DNA of 64,000 bases. Source: Streptomyces djakartensis. Lineage in GTDB: Bacteria; Actinomycetota; Actinomycetes; Streptomycetales; Streptomycetaceae. Below the pieces are notes generated by a model. The model was not told the DNA's origin, did not search any database, and was given only the letters and a program-made list of their open reading frames with translations. Positions 15,859 through 24,699 of the stretch are shown here, one piece after another. Numbering within the stretch: position 1 is the stretch's first letter; each line of letters begins with the position of its first letter. A program made the translations under genes and the position numbers. Location: NCBI RefSeq assembly GCF_014651075.1, contig NZ_BMWE01000013.1, positions 62,001 to 126,000 of the forward strand. Reading direction: 5' to 3'.

Positions 15859-17175
15859 TCAGGAGCGGTCGATGGTCAGGTCGAGGAAGTGCGCGGAGCA
15901 CGAGATGCACGGGTCGTGGTTGCGGATCGCCCGCTCGCACAGGCGCGTCAGTTCCGCGTCGGTCGGATCGCCCTCGGCGAAGACCCTCTCGACGGTCCGG
16001 ACCAGGTCGTCCTCGATGGCGCCCTGGTTCTGCGCGGTGGGCGGCACCAGGCAGGCATCCGTGACGGTGCCCTCGGCGTCCAGCCGGTAGCGGTGGTAGA
16101 GCAGTCCGCGCGGTGCCTCCGTGGCGCCGTGCCCGGTGCCCTGACGAGGCGGTACGTCGACGTGGGGCCGGGCCGGAGGCTCGTACGCGGCGATGATCCG
16201 CAGGGCCTCGTCGACCGCGTGCACCACCTCCACCGCCCGCACCAGCACCGAGCGGTAGGGGTTGCGGCAGACCGTGCCGAGGCCGGCCTCGCGGGCGGCC
16301 TCGCGGGCCGTGGGCGACAGCCGGTGGCCGCCGATCGCGTAGCGGGCAAGGGGGCCCGTCAGATGGCGCCGCCCGTCGAGGCGGGAGTGCAGGGCGGTCG
16401 AATGGGGCACCTGCTCTTCTCGCACATGGTCCAGGAAGGCGCTGACCGGGAACCGCGCGCGGCCGCCGTCCGTGCGCAGCACGGCCGGCGTGCCGTCCTC
16501 GACGGCGTACGTCGTCGGCGACGCGAGGGCCAGGAAGTCGGCGTCGAAGGAGGCGTCCGGGAAGTCGAACCCCGCGACCAGACGGACCGTCTCCCAGGCG
16601 TCGTCGGCGGCGCGGCGCAACCGCTCCTCCAGCGGCCGCAGTTCGGCTCCTGCGGGCACCCGGTGGAAGCCGCCGAGCCGGACGTTCACCGGATGGATCG
16701 CACGCCCTCCGAGCAGTTCCAGGATGGCGTTGCCCGCCTGCTTGAGCCGCAGTCCCCGCTCGACGGCGGCGCGCTCGGTGCGAGCGAGGTCGACGGCGCT
16801 GTCGCAGCCGAGGAAGTCCGGCGCGTGCAGGAGGTAGATGTGCAGGGCGTGGCTCTCGATCCACTCGCCGCAGTACAGCAGCCGGCGCAGTTCGCGGACC
16901 GGATGGTCGACACTGACGCCGCAGGCGTCCTCGATCGCCCGGCAGGCGCTCATCTGGTAGGCCACGGGGCAGATCCCGCACACCCGGGCGGTGATGTCGG
17001 GCGGCTCGGTGTGGGCGCGGCCGCGCAGGAACGCCTCGAAGAAGCGCGGCGGCTCGTAGATCCGCAGCTGCGCCTCCTCCACCTCGCGGCCGGTGACGCG
17101 CAGGTGCAGGGAGCCCTCTCCCTCCACCCGGGCCAGCGAACCGACGCGCAGGACCCGGGAGCCGCGGTGGCTCAT
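15859..17175 (-). CDS. hydA: [NiFe]-hydrogenase large (alpha) subunit, group 3b type
   Basis: This 438-residue catalytic subunit starts at the ATG at 17175, overlapping the small-subunit stop. The nickel-iron ligands are present as Cys66-x-x-Cys69 ('RVCGICPVAY') and Cys423-x-x-Cys426 ('DPCISCSAH'). The protein continues nine residues past His429 (FLDLTIDRS), the C-terminal extension that a maturation endopeptidase normally removes; such a protease gene lies at 33056-33574. The hydB-G-D-A gene order matches group 3b NAD(P)-linked soluble hydrogenases, known as sulfhydrogenases in Pyrococcus and Hyh in mycobacteria. It should reversibly couple H2 to NAD(P)H in the cytoplasm. Confidence 0.94.
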   Translation of the reverse strand: MSHRGSRVLRVGSLARVEGEGSLHLRVTGREVEEAQLRIYEPPRFFEAFLRGRAHTEPPDITARVCGICPVAYQMSACRAIEDACGVSVDHPVRELRRLLYCGEWIESHALHIYLLHAPDFLGCDSAVDLARTERAAVERGLRLKQAGNAILELLGGRAIHPVNVRLGGFHRVPAGAELRPLEERLRRAADDAWETVRLVAGFDFPDASFDADFLALASPTTYAVEDGTPAVLRTDGGRARFPVSAFLDHVREEQVPHSTALHSRLDGRRHLTGPLARYAIGGHRLSPTAREAAREAGLGTVCRNPYRSVLVRAVEVVHAVDEALRIIAAYEPPARPHVDVPPRQGTGHGATEAPRGLLYHRYRLDAEGTVTDACLVPPTAQNQGAIEDDLVRTVERVFAEGDPTDAELTRLCERAIRNHDPCISCSAHFLDLTIDRS

Positions 17176-17936
17176 GACCGCACCTCCTTGCCGACCTTGT
17201 CGAAGGCGGCCGCGTTGAACGTACGCAGCAGGCGTTCCACCGCTCGGTCGTCCATGCCGTCGCGGTGCAGCAGCGGGATCAGCGCACGCAGGTTCGGCGA
17301 CCCCGACGGGCCGAAGCAGCCGTAGCAGCCACGCCCGTACGCCGGGCAGATCGCCCCGCACCCGGCGTGCGTGACGGGGCCGAGGCACGGGGTGCCGTGG
17401 GCGACGGTGACGCAGACCGTGCCGCGGCGCTTGCACGCGAAGCACACGCTGTGATCGGGGATGTCCGGCTTGCGGCCGGCCAGGTAGGCGGTGATCACCT
17501 CGAGGAGCTGCGTACGGTCGATGGGGCAGCCGCGCAGCTCGAAGTCGACGTCCACGTGGTCCGAGACGGGCGTGGAGGTGGCGAGGGTGTCGATGTAGTC
17601 AGGCCGGGCGTACACGGCGCGGGTGAACTCCTCGACGTCCGCGAAGTTCCGCAGCGCCTGGATACCGCCGGCGGTGGCGCACGCGCCGATGGTCACCAGG
17701 TGGCGGGACTGCGCCCGGATCTCCCGGACCCGTTCCGCGTCGGCGGGGGTGGTGACCGAGCCCTCCACGAGCGCCAGGTCGTACGGGCCGGGTGTCACGG
17801 CACTGGACGCCTCCAGGAAGTGGGCGATGCGTACCTTCCCGGCGAGCGTGAGGAGTTCGTCCTCGCAGTCCAGGAGCGTGAGCTGGCATCCGTCGCAGGA
17901 CGCGAGCTTGAACACCGCGAGTGTCGGCACGGTCAT
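17172..17936 (-). CDS. hydD: [NiFe]-hydrogenase small (delta) subunit
   Basis: The 254-residue subunit has the proximal-cluster motif 'CDGC' at Cys14 and Cys17, then 'GACATAGG', 'RGCPIDR' and a cysteine-rich C-terminus ('CFACKRRG', 'CGAICPAYGRGCYGCFG') for further [4Fe-4S] clusters. There is no Tat signal, so the enzyme is cytoplasmic. It relays electrons between the NiFe site and the flavin subunit. The start at 17936 follows the hydG stop by one base. Confidence 0.93.
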   Translation of the reverse strand: MTVPTLAVFKLASCDGCQLTLLDCEDELLTLAGKVRIAHFLEASSAVTPGPYDLALVEGSVTTPADAERVREIRAQSRHLVTIGACATAGGIQALRNFADVEEFTRAVYARPDYIDTLATSTPVSDHVDVDFELRGCPIDRTQLLEVITAYLAGRKPDIPDHSVCFACKRRGTVCVTVAHGTPCLGPVTHAGCGAICPAYGRGCYGCFGPSGSPNLRALIPLLHRDGMDDRAVERLLRTFNAAAFDKVGKEVRS

Positions 17937-17937
17937 G

Positions 17938-18756
17938 TCACAACTCCCTCACCGCGAGCAGGGATTCGACCCGGTCCCAGCCGATCACCGGACCGTCGAG
18001 GCACATCAGCACACCTCCGAGCTGGCAGTGGCCGCAGTGCCCGGTGGCGCAGCGCATGTTCCGCTCCAGCGACACCCGGATCCGTTCCGGTCGCACACCT
18101 CGGTGCAGCAGGTCGCGGGCGGTGGCACGGATCATGGGCTCGGGCCCGCACACGTACGCCGTGGTGTTCTCCGGCGTGAAGAGCGCGCTGTTCAACAGCG
18201 TGGTGACGAGACCCACATGGCCCCACCAGGCAGGGGACGGCCGGTCCACCGTGACCTGGCAGTGGAGTGGGCCGTGCGAATCCACCCAGGCGCGGATCCG
18301 GTCGGCGTACAGAAGGTCCTCGGGGGTGCGCGAACCGACGAGCAGGTTCAGCCGCCCGTAGGCCCGCCGGGCCGCCAGCGCGGCCAGGACGAGGGGCCGC
18401 AGCGGGGCGAGGCCGATCCCGCCCGTCACGACCACGATGTCCTGGCCGGCCGCCCGCTCCAGCCCCCAGCCGGTGCCGAAGGGCCCCCGCAGGCCCACCT
18501 GTGAGCCCGGCCGCAGAGCGCACAGCGCGGCCGACACCGCGCCCACCGAACGGACCGTGTGCACGAGTTCCCGGCGGCCGATGCGCGACACCGAAACAGG
18601 GATCTCCCCGACCCCGAAGGCGTACACCATGGCGAACTGCCCCGGGGCGAAGGGCTCGAGCGCCTCCTCGCCAGCGGGCGCCAGCGTGAGACTGACCGTG
18701 TCGGCCGACTCGCGCCGCACACCGGTCACCTGATAGGGCACGGGGACGTCGTTCAT
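17938..18756 (-). CDS. hydG: Hydrogenase FAD/NAD(P)-binding (gamma) subunit
   Basis: This 272-residue ferredoxin-reductase-like protein starts at 'MNDVPVPYQVTGVRRES' (18756), overlapping the preceding stop. The FAD-binding barrel covers about residues 1-95, the NAD(P)-binding half includes 'VVVTGGIGLAPLRPLV' and 'YVCGPEPMI', and the C-terminal 'CATGHCGHCQLGGVLMC' binds a [2Fe-2S] cluster. This is the diaphorase subunit that exchanges electrons with NAD(P)H. Confidence 0.93.
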   Translation of the reverse strand: MNDVPVPYQVTGVRRESADTVSLTLAPAGEEALEPFAPGQFAMVYAFGVGEIPVSVSRIGRRELVHTVRSVGAVSAALCALRPGSQVGLRGPFGTGWGLERAAGQDIVVVTGGIGLAPLRPLVLAALAARRAYGRLNLLVGSRTPEDLLYADRIRAWVDSHGPLHCQVTVDRPSPAWWGHVGLVTTLLNSALFTPENTTAYVCGPEPMIRATARDLLHRGVRPERIRVSLERNMRCATGHCGHCQLGGVLMCLDGPVIGWDRVESLLAVREL

Positions 18757-19211
18757 GCCGGGGTCCCGCTGCCGTACGGGGCGTACAGATCCAGCAGCCT
18801 GATGCGGGACGCCTGCAGCCGGTGGGCCACGACCCGTCCGACCCAGGTCGCGACGGCCCGGCCGAACTCCGGGTCCCGCGCACACGCGGCCCTCACGGCC
18901 TCCGCGTCGAACTCCCAGGCCCGGACCGGGCTGAGCGTCTCGGCACCCAGCTGCCACACATAGGGGGCGTAGTGCCAGGACCAGCCCAGCAGCTCGCCGT
19001 GGCCCAGGGACTCGATGACGGCGGCCCGCCGGCCGGGCACGTGCAGGTCGAGGAGGACGGTTCCGGTCCGGATGATCCAGAACCGGTCGGCGCGCCGGCC
19101 CTCTTCGAAGAGACGCTCGCCGGCTTCGAAGGAGACCTCACGGGCGAGGCGCATCAGCCGATCGCGGTGCTCGACCGGAAGAGCCATGGACAGAGTGGTC
19201 GTGGACGTCAT
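18753..19211 (-). CDS. Cyclic-nucleotide-binding (Crp-like) domain protein within the hydrogenase operon
   Basis: The 152-residue protein is a single cNMP-binding beta-barrel: 'FEAGERLFEEGRRADRFWII' is the typical first half, and 'LGHGELLGWSWHYAP' occupies the region of the phosphate-binding cassette. There is no C-terminal helix-turn-helix, so it is not a transcription factor of the usual Crp type. ATGA overlaps join it to hydB before and hydG after. Its position implies a stoichiometric role, perhaps an allosteric or structural accessory of the hydrogenase. The canonical Arg-Ala of cAMP binders is not evident, so the ligand is unknown. Confidence 0.82.
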   Translation of the reverse strand: MTSTTTLSMALPVEHRDRLMRLAREVSFEAGERLFEEGRRADRFWIIRTGTVLLDLHVPGRRAAVIESLGHGELLGWSWHYAPYVWQLGAETLSPVRAWEFDAEAVRAACARDPEFGRAVATWVGRVVAHRLQASRIRLLDLYAPYGSGTPA

Positions 19212-20371
19212 CGTTCCGTCTCCTTCTGCTTCTCGCGCCGCAAGCGGTCGGTGAGCTCGTCGTGCAGCGCGGCGGCTTCCTCGGTGATGTCGATGCCGAC
19301 GGGGCACCAGGTGACGCAGCGTCCGCAGCCCACACAGCCGGAGCTGCCGAACTGCTCGTACCAGGTGGAGAGTTTGTGGGTGAGCCACTGCCGGTAGCGG
19401 CTGCGTGCCGAGGCCCGCACGGGTCCGCCGTGGAGGTGGGAGAAGTCCACGTCGAAGCAGGAGTCCCAGTGCTGCCACCGCTCGGCGTGATCGCCGGTGA
19501 GGTCGGTGACCTCCTCGGTGGTGGTGCAGAAGCAGGTGGGGCAGACCATGGTGCAGTTGCCGCAGGTCAGGCAGCGGGCGGCCACGTCGTCCCAGCGGTC
19601 GGCCTCCAGGCTCTCGCCCATCAGCGCCCGCAGGTCGACGGGCGGCATGGCCCGCCCCATCCGGTCCCGGGCGGCGTCGACCGCGGTGCGGGCCGCGTTC
19701 CGCGTGTGCGCGTCGGCCGGATGCCGGGGCAGGCCGGAGAGGACTTCCTCACCGGCCTCACTGCCGGTGCGGACGAGGAAGCGGTGACCGGCCCGGTCCA
19801 GGACCTCGGTCAGGGCGAGGTCGAAACCGGAGTCCGCGGCGGGGCCGCCGCCCATGGAGACGCAGAAGCAGGTGGCGCCGGGCTCCGTGCACTCGGCGGC
19901 GATCAGAAATGCACCCGTTCGCCGTTCCCGGTAGCCGCGGTCCGGGTACCGTCCGCCGGCCAGGACACGGTCCTGGATCGCGATGGCCCGCAGATCGCAC
20001 GGGCGTACGCCCAGGAAGGCGTACGACGGCTGCTCCGAGCCGTCCTCGGTGACCGACAGATGGCCGTCCGCCGCCCGCTCGGCGCTCCAGAGCCTCTCCC
20101 GCTGAGGGTGCAGGTAGGTCTTCCACGACTGCGGGCCCGCCGTGTGGGCGAACACCGCACCGTCGTCGCGCGGCACGAGACGGTAACGGCCGGCCTCGAC
20201 CTCCGTGCCCCACCCGAAGGGGAGATCGTCGGCCGACGCGATCTCGGCCAGGACGACGGCACCGTCCCGGACCGTCGGACCGACGACCGTGCGCCCCTGG
20301 GCGGCCAGGGCCTGGACCAGGGCACTCAGCCCGTCCCGGTCCAGGACGGCGGTTGTCGTGCTGTTCGTCAT
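19208..20371 (-). CDS. hydB: Hydrogenase iron-sulfur (beta) subunit, HydB-like
   Basis: This 387-residue protein resembles sulfhydrogenase beta / anaerobic sulfite reductase A. Two ferredoxin-type motifs are seen, 'CLTCGNCTMVCPTCFC' and 'CVGCGRCVTWCPVGID', giving at least two [4Fe-4S] clusters. I chose the ATG at 20371 ('MTNSTTTAV') because GGAGGGCGG precedes it. It is the first gene of the operon hydB-cNMP-hydG-hydD-hydA-CBS-hypD-hypE. Two DosR-like palindromes lie 90 and about 155 bases upstream. Confidence 0.9.
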   Translation of the reverse strand: MTNSTTTAVLDRDGLSALVQALAAQGRTVVGPTVRDGAVVLAEIASADDLPFGWGTEVEAGRYRLVPRDDGAVFAHTAGPQSWKTYLHPQRERLWSAERAADGHLSVTEDGSEQPSYAFLGVRPCDLRAIAIQDRVLAGGRYPDRGYRERRTGAFLIAAECTEPGATCFCVSMGGGPAADSGFDLALTEVLDRAGHRFLVRTGSEAGEEVLSGLPRHPADAHTRNAARTAVDAARDRMGRAMPPVDLRALMGESLEADRWDDVAARCLTCGNCTMVCPTCFCTTTEEVTDLTGDHAERWQHWDSCFDVDFSHLHGGPVRASARSRYRQWLTHKLSTWYEQFGSSGCVGCGRCVTWCPVGIDITEEAAALHDELTDRLRREKQKETER

Positions 20372-20460
20372 GACCGCCCTCCGGATGGCGATGCGGCTCC
20401 TTGATGCCAGCGTGTTCCGCACGGTGGTGCGACGCCACGGGCCGCAAGGGCATCGTCATG

Positions 20461-20540
20461 GGGCCCTTCGGCCTTGTTGAGGGCCGGTGTGCCGGGCCGC
20501 CGGAACGGGACCGGGCGCCGGAGGTGGGCCGAAGGTCCTC
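20461..20540. promoter_or_regulatory. Two DosR/OsdR-like boxes between the hydrogenase operon and a usp gene
   Basis: GGGCCCTTCGGCCTT (20461-20475) lies 90 bases before the hydB start. GGGCCGAAGGTCCTC (20526-20540) is the reverse complement of GAGGACCTTCGGCCC and lies 107 bases before the usp start at 20647. One box faces each divergent gene, in matching but inverted orientation. Confidence 0.65.
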
Positions 20541-20646
20541 GTCAGGGGCCGATGCGCCCCTGTCGGCCGGGGCGCCGGAGTGCGACCGTGACAGTGACAC
20601 CCCCCAGCTGCGCAGGTGGCAGCCCGAGAGATTGGCGGTGGGGATC

Positions 20647-21519
20647 ATGGAACTGCCCTTGGTCGTGGGCGTCGACGGGTCGGACGGCAGCATCCTCGCC
20701 GTCGACTGGGCGGTGGACGAGGCCGCACGCCACGGTCTGCCGCTGCGCCTGGTCCACGGCTCCCTGTGGGAGCGGTACGAGGGCGCGCTGCCGTCGCTGA
20801 GCCGGCGGCGACCGTCTGAGCAGGTGATGGCGCAGCACATCGTCGCCTCCGCCGAGGAACGCGTCCGGCGGATCGACCCGGATGCCAAGGTGTCGGCCGA
20901 GACGGTGGCCGCGGAAGCGGTGTCCGCCCTCCTGAGCGAGGGTGACAGCGCCTATGCCCTGGTGACGGGTTCGCGCGGGCGCGGCGAGCTGCAGGGAGCC
21001 TTGCTGGGCTCGGTGGGTCTCGCCGTGGCGGCGCGCGCGTACTGTCCGGTCATCGTGGTCCGAGGCGACAGAGCCGGTCTCACCGGGACCCACCGGCGGA
21101 TCCTGCTCGGTGCCGGGGACCCCGGCACGAGCGGCGAGGCCGTCCGGTTCGCGTTCCGGGAGGCCGAAGTGCGTGGCTGCGTGCTCGATGTCGTCCGCGC
21201 CTGGCGCTTCCCGGCACGGGCGAACGCCGGGAAACCGGCCGCCGTGGGGGAGCCCGCGGAGCACGAGGCCCAGGCCTCCGAGCTCGTCGACACGCTGGTC
21301 GGCGACGCGATGGCCGATCACCCCGGTGTCCGGGTGAACCGGGTGACGGTCGAGGGACCGGCCCGCAAGGTGCTCGTGAACCGCTCGGCCGCCGCCGACC
21401 TCGTGGTCGTCGGCGCACGGCGGCGGTCCGGCCACTTCGGCCTCCAGCTCGGCCGGGTGAGCCACACGCTGCTCCACCACGCGGCCTGCCCGGTGGCCGT
21501 CGTCCCGCAGCGCGTCTGA
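20647..21519 (+). CDS. Universal stress protein, two UspA domains
   Basis: The 290-residue protein starts at 'MELPLVVGVDGSDGSI' (ATG 20647; an in-frame GTG three codons earlier is possible). Domain 1 has the full loop 'GSRGRGELQGALLGSVG'. Domain 2 has 'GARRRSGHFGLQLGRVS', a degenerate loop. It is divergent from the hydrogenase operon and shares its regulatory region. The zinc alcohol dehydrogenase follows 124 bases downstream on the same strand. Confidence 0.9.
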   Translation: MELPLVVGVDGSDGSILAVDWAVDEAARHGLPLRLVHGSLWERYEGALPSLSRRRPSEQVMAQHIVASAEERVRRIDPDAKVSAETVAAEAVSALLSEGDSAYALVTGSRGRGELQGALLGSVGLAVAARAYCPVIVVRGDRAGLTGTHRRILLGAGDPGTSGEAVRFAFREAEVRGCVLDVVRAWRFPARANAGKPAAVGEPAEHEAQASELVDTLVGDAMADHPGVRVNRVTVEGPARKVLVNRSAAADLVVVGARRRSGHFGLQLGRVSHTLLHHAACPVAVVPQRV

Positions 21520-21643
21520 GGCGCCGGGCGAAGGCCACCGCTCTGGTCAAAGATGGATCCATGGGGCATCGCGATGCACTCCGTGCCCGCCCCAGCGGTT
21601 CGCCGACGCCAAAGCGAGGGCCGGAGACTGAGGAGGAACAGCC

Positions 21644-22714
21644 ATGAAGGGCTTCGTTTTCCACGGCCCGGGGCAGTCCGCCTGGGAGGACGTCGCGGAC
21701 CCGGGCGTCAAGGACCCCACCGACGCCATCGTCCGCGTCGACGCCGTGACCATCTGCGGGACCGACCTGCACATCCTCAAGGGAGACGTACCGGAGGTGC
21801 CCGCCGGAACGGTGCTCGGTCACGAAGCGGTCGGCGAGATCGTCGAAACCGGCAGCGACGTGCGTACCGTCCGGCCGGGCGACCGGGTCCTGGTCTCCTG
21901 CATCACCGCCTGCGGCCGCTGCCGCTTCTGCAAGGACGGCGCGTACGGCCAGTGCCAGGGCGGCGGAGGCTGGATCCTCGGTCATCTGATCGACGGCACA
22001 CAGGCGGAGTACGTCCGTGTGCCCCACGCCGACCTGTCCGTGCACCGGCTGCCGGGCGCGCTGGAGAGCAACGACGCCGTGCTGTTCGCGGACATCTTCC
22101 CGACCGCCTACGAGGTGGGCGTGATCAACGGGGGCGTGCGGCCCGGTGACACGGTCGCCGTCGTCGGAGCCGGGCCCATCGGACTCGCCGCGATCCTCAC
22201 CGCACGGCTGTACTCGCCGGAGCGGATCATCGCCGTGGACCTCGCCGATTCCCGGCTGGAGGCCGCCCGGCGGCTCGGCGCGGACGCCGTCGTCCCCGTG
22301 CGCGACCAGCCGGAGCAACTCGTCACCGACCTCACCGACGGCATCGGCGCCGACGTGGTCATCGAGGCGGTGGGAGTGCCGGAGAGCTTCGAGATGTGCA
22401 CCCGCATGGTGCGGCCCGGCGGCCGGGTCGCCAACGTCGGTGTCCACGGCAAGCCGGCGACCCTGCACCTCGAAGATTTGTGGATCAAGAACGTCACCAT
22501 CACCACCGGCCTGGTCGACACGTCCTCCACGCCCATGCTGCTGAGGATGGCGGCCTCCGGCCGTGTGTCCACCGCGCCCCTGGTCACCCACACCTTCCCC
22601 CTGGACCACATGGAGGAGGCCTACGAGGTCTTCGCGCACGCCGCCGACACCGGCGCGCTCAAGGTCGTGCTCGGCGGGCAGCGTCACGACGAGGTGGCCG
22701 TACCGGCGGCATAG
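21644..22714 (+). CDS. Zinc-dependent alcohol dehydrogenase (MDR family)
   Basis: This 356-residue medium-chain dehydrogenase has catalytic-zinc ligands Cys38 ('TICGTDLH') and His60-Glu61 ('GHEAVGE'), structural-zinc cysteines 90, 93, 96 and 104, and the NAD-binding 'GAGPIGLAA'. The start follows AGGAGGAA. It reduces or oxidises an alcohol/aldehyde with NAD(H). In a hypoxia-type island it may recycle NADH by fermentation, but that is inference. The histidine kinase follows on the same strand. Confidence 0.93.
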   Translation: MKGFVFHGPGQSAWEDVADPGVKDPTDAIVRVDAVTICGTDLHILKGDVPEVPAGTVLGHEAVGEIVETGSDVRTVRPGDRVLVSCITACGRCRFCKDGAYGQCQGGGGWILGHLIDGTQAEYVRVPHADLSVHRLPGALESNDAVLFADIFPTAYEVGVINGGVRPGDTVAVVGAGPIGLAAILTARLYSPERIIAVDLADSRLEAARRLGADAVVPVRDQPEQLVTDLTDGIGADVVIEAVGVPESFEMCTRMVRPGGRVANVGVHGKPATLHLEDLWIKNVTITTGLVDTSSTPMLLRMAASGRVSTAPLVTHTFPLDHMEEAYEVFAHAADTGALKVVLGGQRHDEVAVPAA

Positions 22715-22740
22715 GTGCGCGGAGGCCTTCGCCCGGCGAA

Positions 22741-22755
22741 GTGGTCAACGACCAC
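22741..22755. promoter_or_regulatory. GTGGTC-AAC-GACCAC palindrome upstream of the sensor kinase
   Basis: The 6-bp arms are exact reverse complements around a 3-base spacer, 116 bases before the kinase GTG start. It is a diverged relative of the GGACC-N3-GGTCC box at 30495 at best, or an unrelated operator. Confidence 0.4.
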
Positions 22756-22870
22756 GGCCGGTACGACAATGAGGGGGGTCGGTCCGCGGCTCCGGCCGGG
22801 CGCAGCCGTCGCCCGGCCGACCGCTCGCTCGTCCCCTGGACGTTGTCCGTCGTGGACCTGGAGGAGGACC

Positions 22871-24595
22871 GTGGCAAGCTCCGGCGAGTCGCAGACGGCC
22901 CGGGTGCGGCTGCCGCAGCTCAGACTGGACGAGCTCCTGGAGGAGCTCCAGGCGCGTCTGGACGCGGCTCGCGGCACCCGCGACAGGGTGCACAGCCTGC
23001 TGGAGGCGGTGCTCTCGGTCGGTCGCGAGCTCGACCTCGAGCAGGCGCTGCGCGGCATCGTGCAGGCGGCGGCGACACTCGTCGACGCCGAGTACGCCGC
23101 CCTCGGTGTGATCACGCCGGACGGCAAGGGGCTGTCGGACTTTCTCACCGTGGGGGTCACCGACGAGCAGATCGCCGAGATAGGGCACTATCCGGAGGGC
23201 CACGGCATCCTGGGTGAGCTGATCCGTCATCCCGAACCGCTGCGGCTCGCGAAGATCTCCGAACATCCGGCCTCGTACGGATTCCCGGCCCGTCACCCGC
23301 CCATGAACACCTTCCTGGGCGTCCCGATCCGGGTGCGCGACCAGGTCTTCGGCAACCTGTACCTGACCGAGAAGCGCGGTGGGGCGCAGTTCGACGAGGA
23401 CGACCAGTCCGTCCTGGCCACTCTCGCGGTCGCGGCCGGCGTCGCGATCGACAACGCCCGCCTCTACGAGGAGTCCCGGCTGCGTGAGCGCTGGCTGCAG
23501 GTCAGCGCGGAGATCACGCACAGTCTGATGTCCGGCCACGAACGGGCCGAGGTGCTCAGGCTGATCGCCGAAAGGACCCGGGAGATCACCTCGGCGACTC
23601 TCGCGGTGGTCGCCGTCCCGGTGGACGACATCGGCGCGCTGACGGTGGAACTCGCCATCGGGAAGGGCGCCCACCGGCACAGGGGACGGGTGCTGCCGGT
23701 GGAGGGCAGCCTGATCGGGCGGGCCTTCCTCAGCGGAAGCCCCGTCACCAGCGTCGACCTGTCGAGCGACGAGAGGGTTTCCGCCGATCCCGCCCGGGTG
23801 AGCGGCCTCGGTCCGGCCGTGGCCGTTCCCATCGGCAAGGGCGCCGGTGCCCGGGGAGTCGCCCTGCTGGTCCGCGAGGCGGGCCAACCGGTGTTCACGG
23901 CGAAGGAGACCGAGCAGTTGCAGGCCTTCGCGGGGCAGGCGGCCGTCGCCATGGAGCTCGCCGAGCACCGCCAGGACGCCGAGCAGATCGCGATGCTCCA
24001 GGAACGCGACCGCATCGCCCGCGACCTGCACGACCTCGCCATCCAGAGACTGTTCGCCACCGGGATGACCCTGCAGAGCGCCGGCCGCCTGATCGAGCAC
24101 CCCGAGGCGGCGGAACGCGTGATGCGGGCGGTGGACGACCTCGACGAGACCATCAAGATCATCAGGTCGACCATCTTCGGCCTCCGGTCACACGAGACCG
24201 GCGGCGGCTCCGGACTGCGCTCCCAGGTGGTGCGTGCGGTCGGGGAGACCGCGCCTCTGCTGGGTTTCGCGCCCGGCCTCCGGATGGAAGGGCTCCTCGA
24301 CACCCAGGTGCCGAAGGAGATCGGCGGCCAGGTGATCGCCGTGCTGTCGGAAGCGCTGACCAACGTCGCACGGCACGCGCACGCCGGACGCACCGACGTG
24401 GTGCTGGAGACCGACGGCCGGGAGGTGCGGCTGTCGGTGACCGACGACGGCCTGGGCATCCCCCCTGGCGGCCGCCGCAGCGGACTGCGCAACATGGCGG
24501 AACGGGCGGAGCAACTGAACGGAACGCTGGAGGTGACCGCCCCGGCCGGCGGCGGTACGTCCCTGGTGTGGTGCGTGCCCGTCAAGCAGCCCTGA
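22871..24595 (+). CDS. GAF-GAF sensor histidine kinase, DevS/DosT/OsdK-like
   Basis: The 574-residue protein starts at a GTG preceded by GAGGAG. Two GAF domains cover about residues 42-188 and 208-350, followed by a HisKA_3 dimerisation domain with His387 ('IARDLHDLAIQRLFATGM') and a HATPase domain ('DDGLGIPPGG', 'SGLRNMAERA'). There is no membrane segment. GAF-1 keeps the stretch 'HPPMNTFLGVPIRVR' with His142, equivalent to the part of mycobacterial DevS that carries the haem-ligating histidine; haem-based O2/NO/CO sensing is therefore likely but unproven. The expected NarL-type response regulator is not in this window. Confidence 0.9.
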   Translation: MASSGESQTARVRLPQLRLDELLEELQARLDAARGTRDRVHSLLEAVLSVGRELDLEQALRGIVQAAATLVDAEYAALGVITPDGKGLSDFLTVGVTDEQIAEIGHYPEGHGILGELIRHPEPLRLAKISEHPASYGFPARHPPMNTFLGVPIRVRDQVFGNLYLTEKRGGAQFDEDDQSVLATLAVAAGVAIDNARLYEESRLRERWLQVSAEITHSLMSGHERAEVLRLIAERTREITSATLAVVAVPVDDIGALTVELAIGKGAHRHRGRVLPVEGSLIGRAFLSGSPVTSVDLSSDERVSADPARVSGLGPAVAVPIGKGAGARGVALLVREAGQPVFTAKETEQLQAFAGQAAVAMELAEHRQDAEQIAMLQERDRIARDLHDLAIQRLFATGMTLQSAGRLIEHPEAAERVMRAVDDLDETIKIIRSTIFGLRSHETGGGSGLRSQVVRAVGETAPLLGFAPGLRMEGLLDTQVPKEIGGQVIAVLSEALTNVARHAHAGRTDVVLETDGREVRLSVTDDGLGIPPGGRRSGLRNMAERAEQLNGTLEVTAPAGGGTSLVWCVPVKQP

Positions 24596-24602
24596 GGGGA
24601 TG

Positions 24603-24637
24603 AGGCCGAACGGCCCCGGTCCGGGACCTGCGCCCCC
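24603..24637. promoter_or_regulatory. DosR/OsdR-like box upstream of usp
   Basis: AGGCC-GAAC-GGCCC (24603-24616) lies 84 bases before the usp ATG at 24700. A second, half-matching GGGACCTGCGCCCC follows at 24623-24636. The first shares the GGCCGAACGGCCC core with 33610-33625. Confidence 0.6.
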
Positions 24638-24699
24638 TGCACCGCGATGCTCATCGGCGCGAACCTGTAGACGGCAAGCCGATCCAGGAGGTGGACAGC

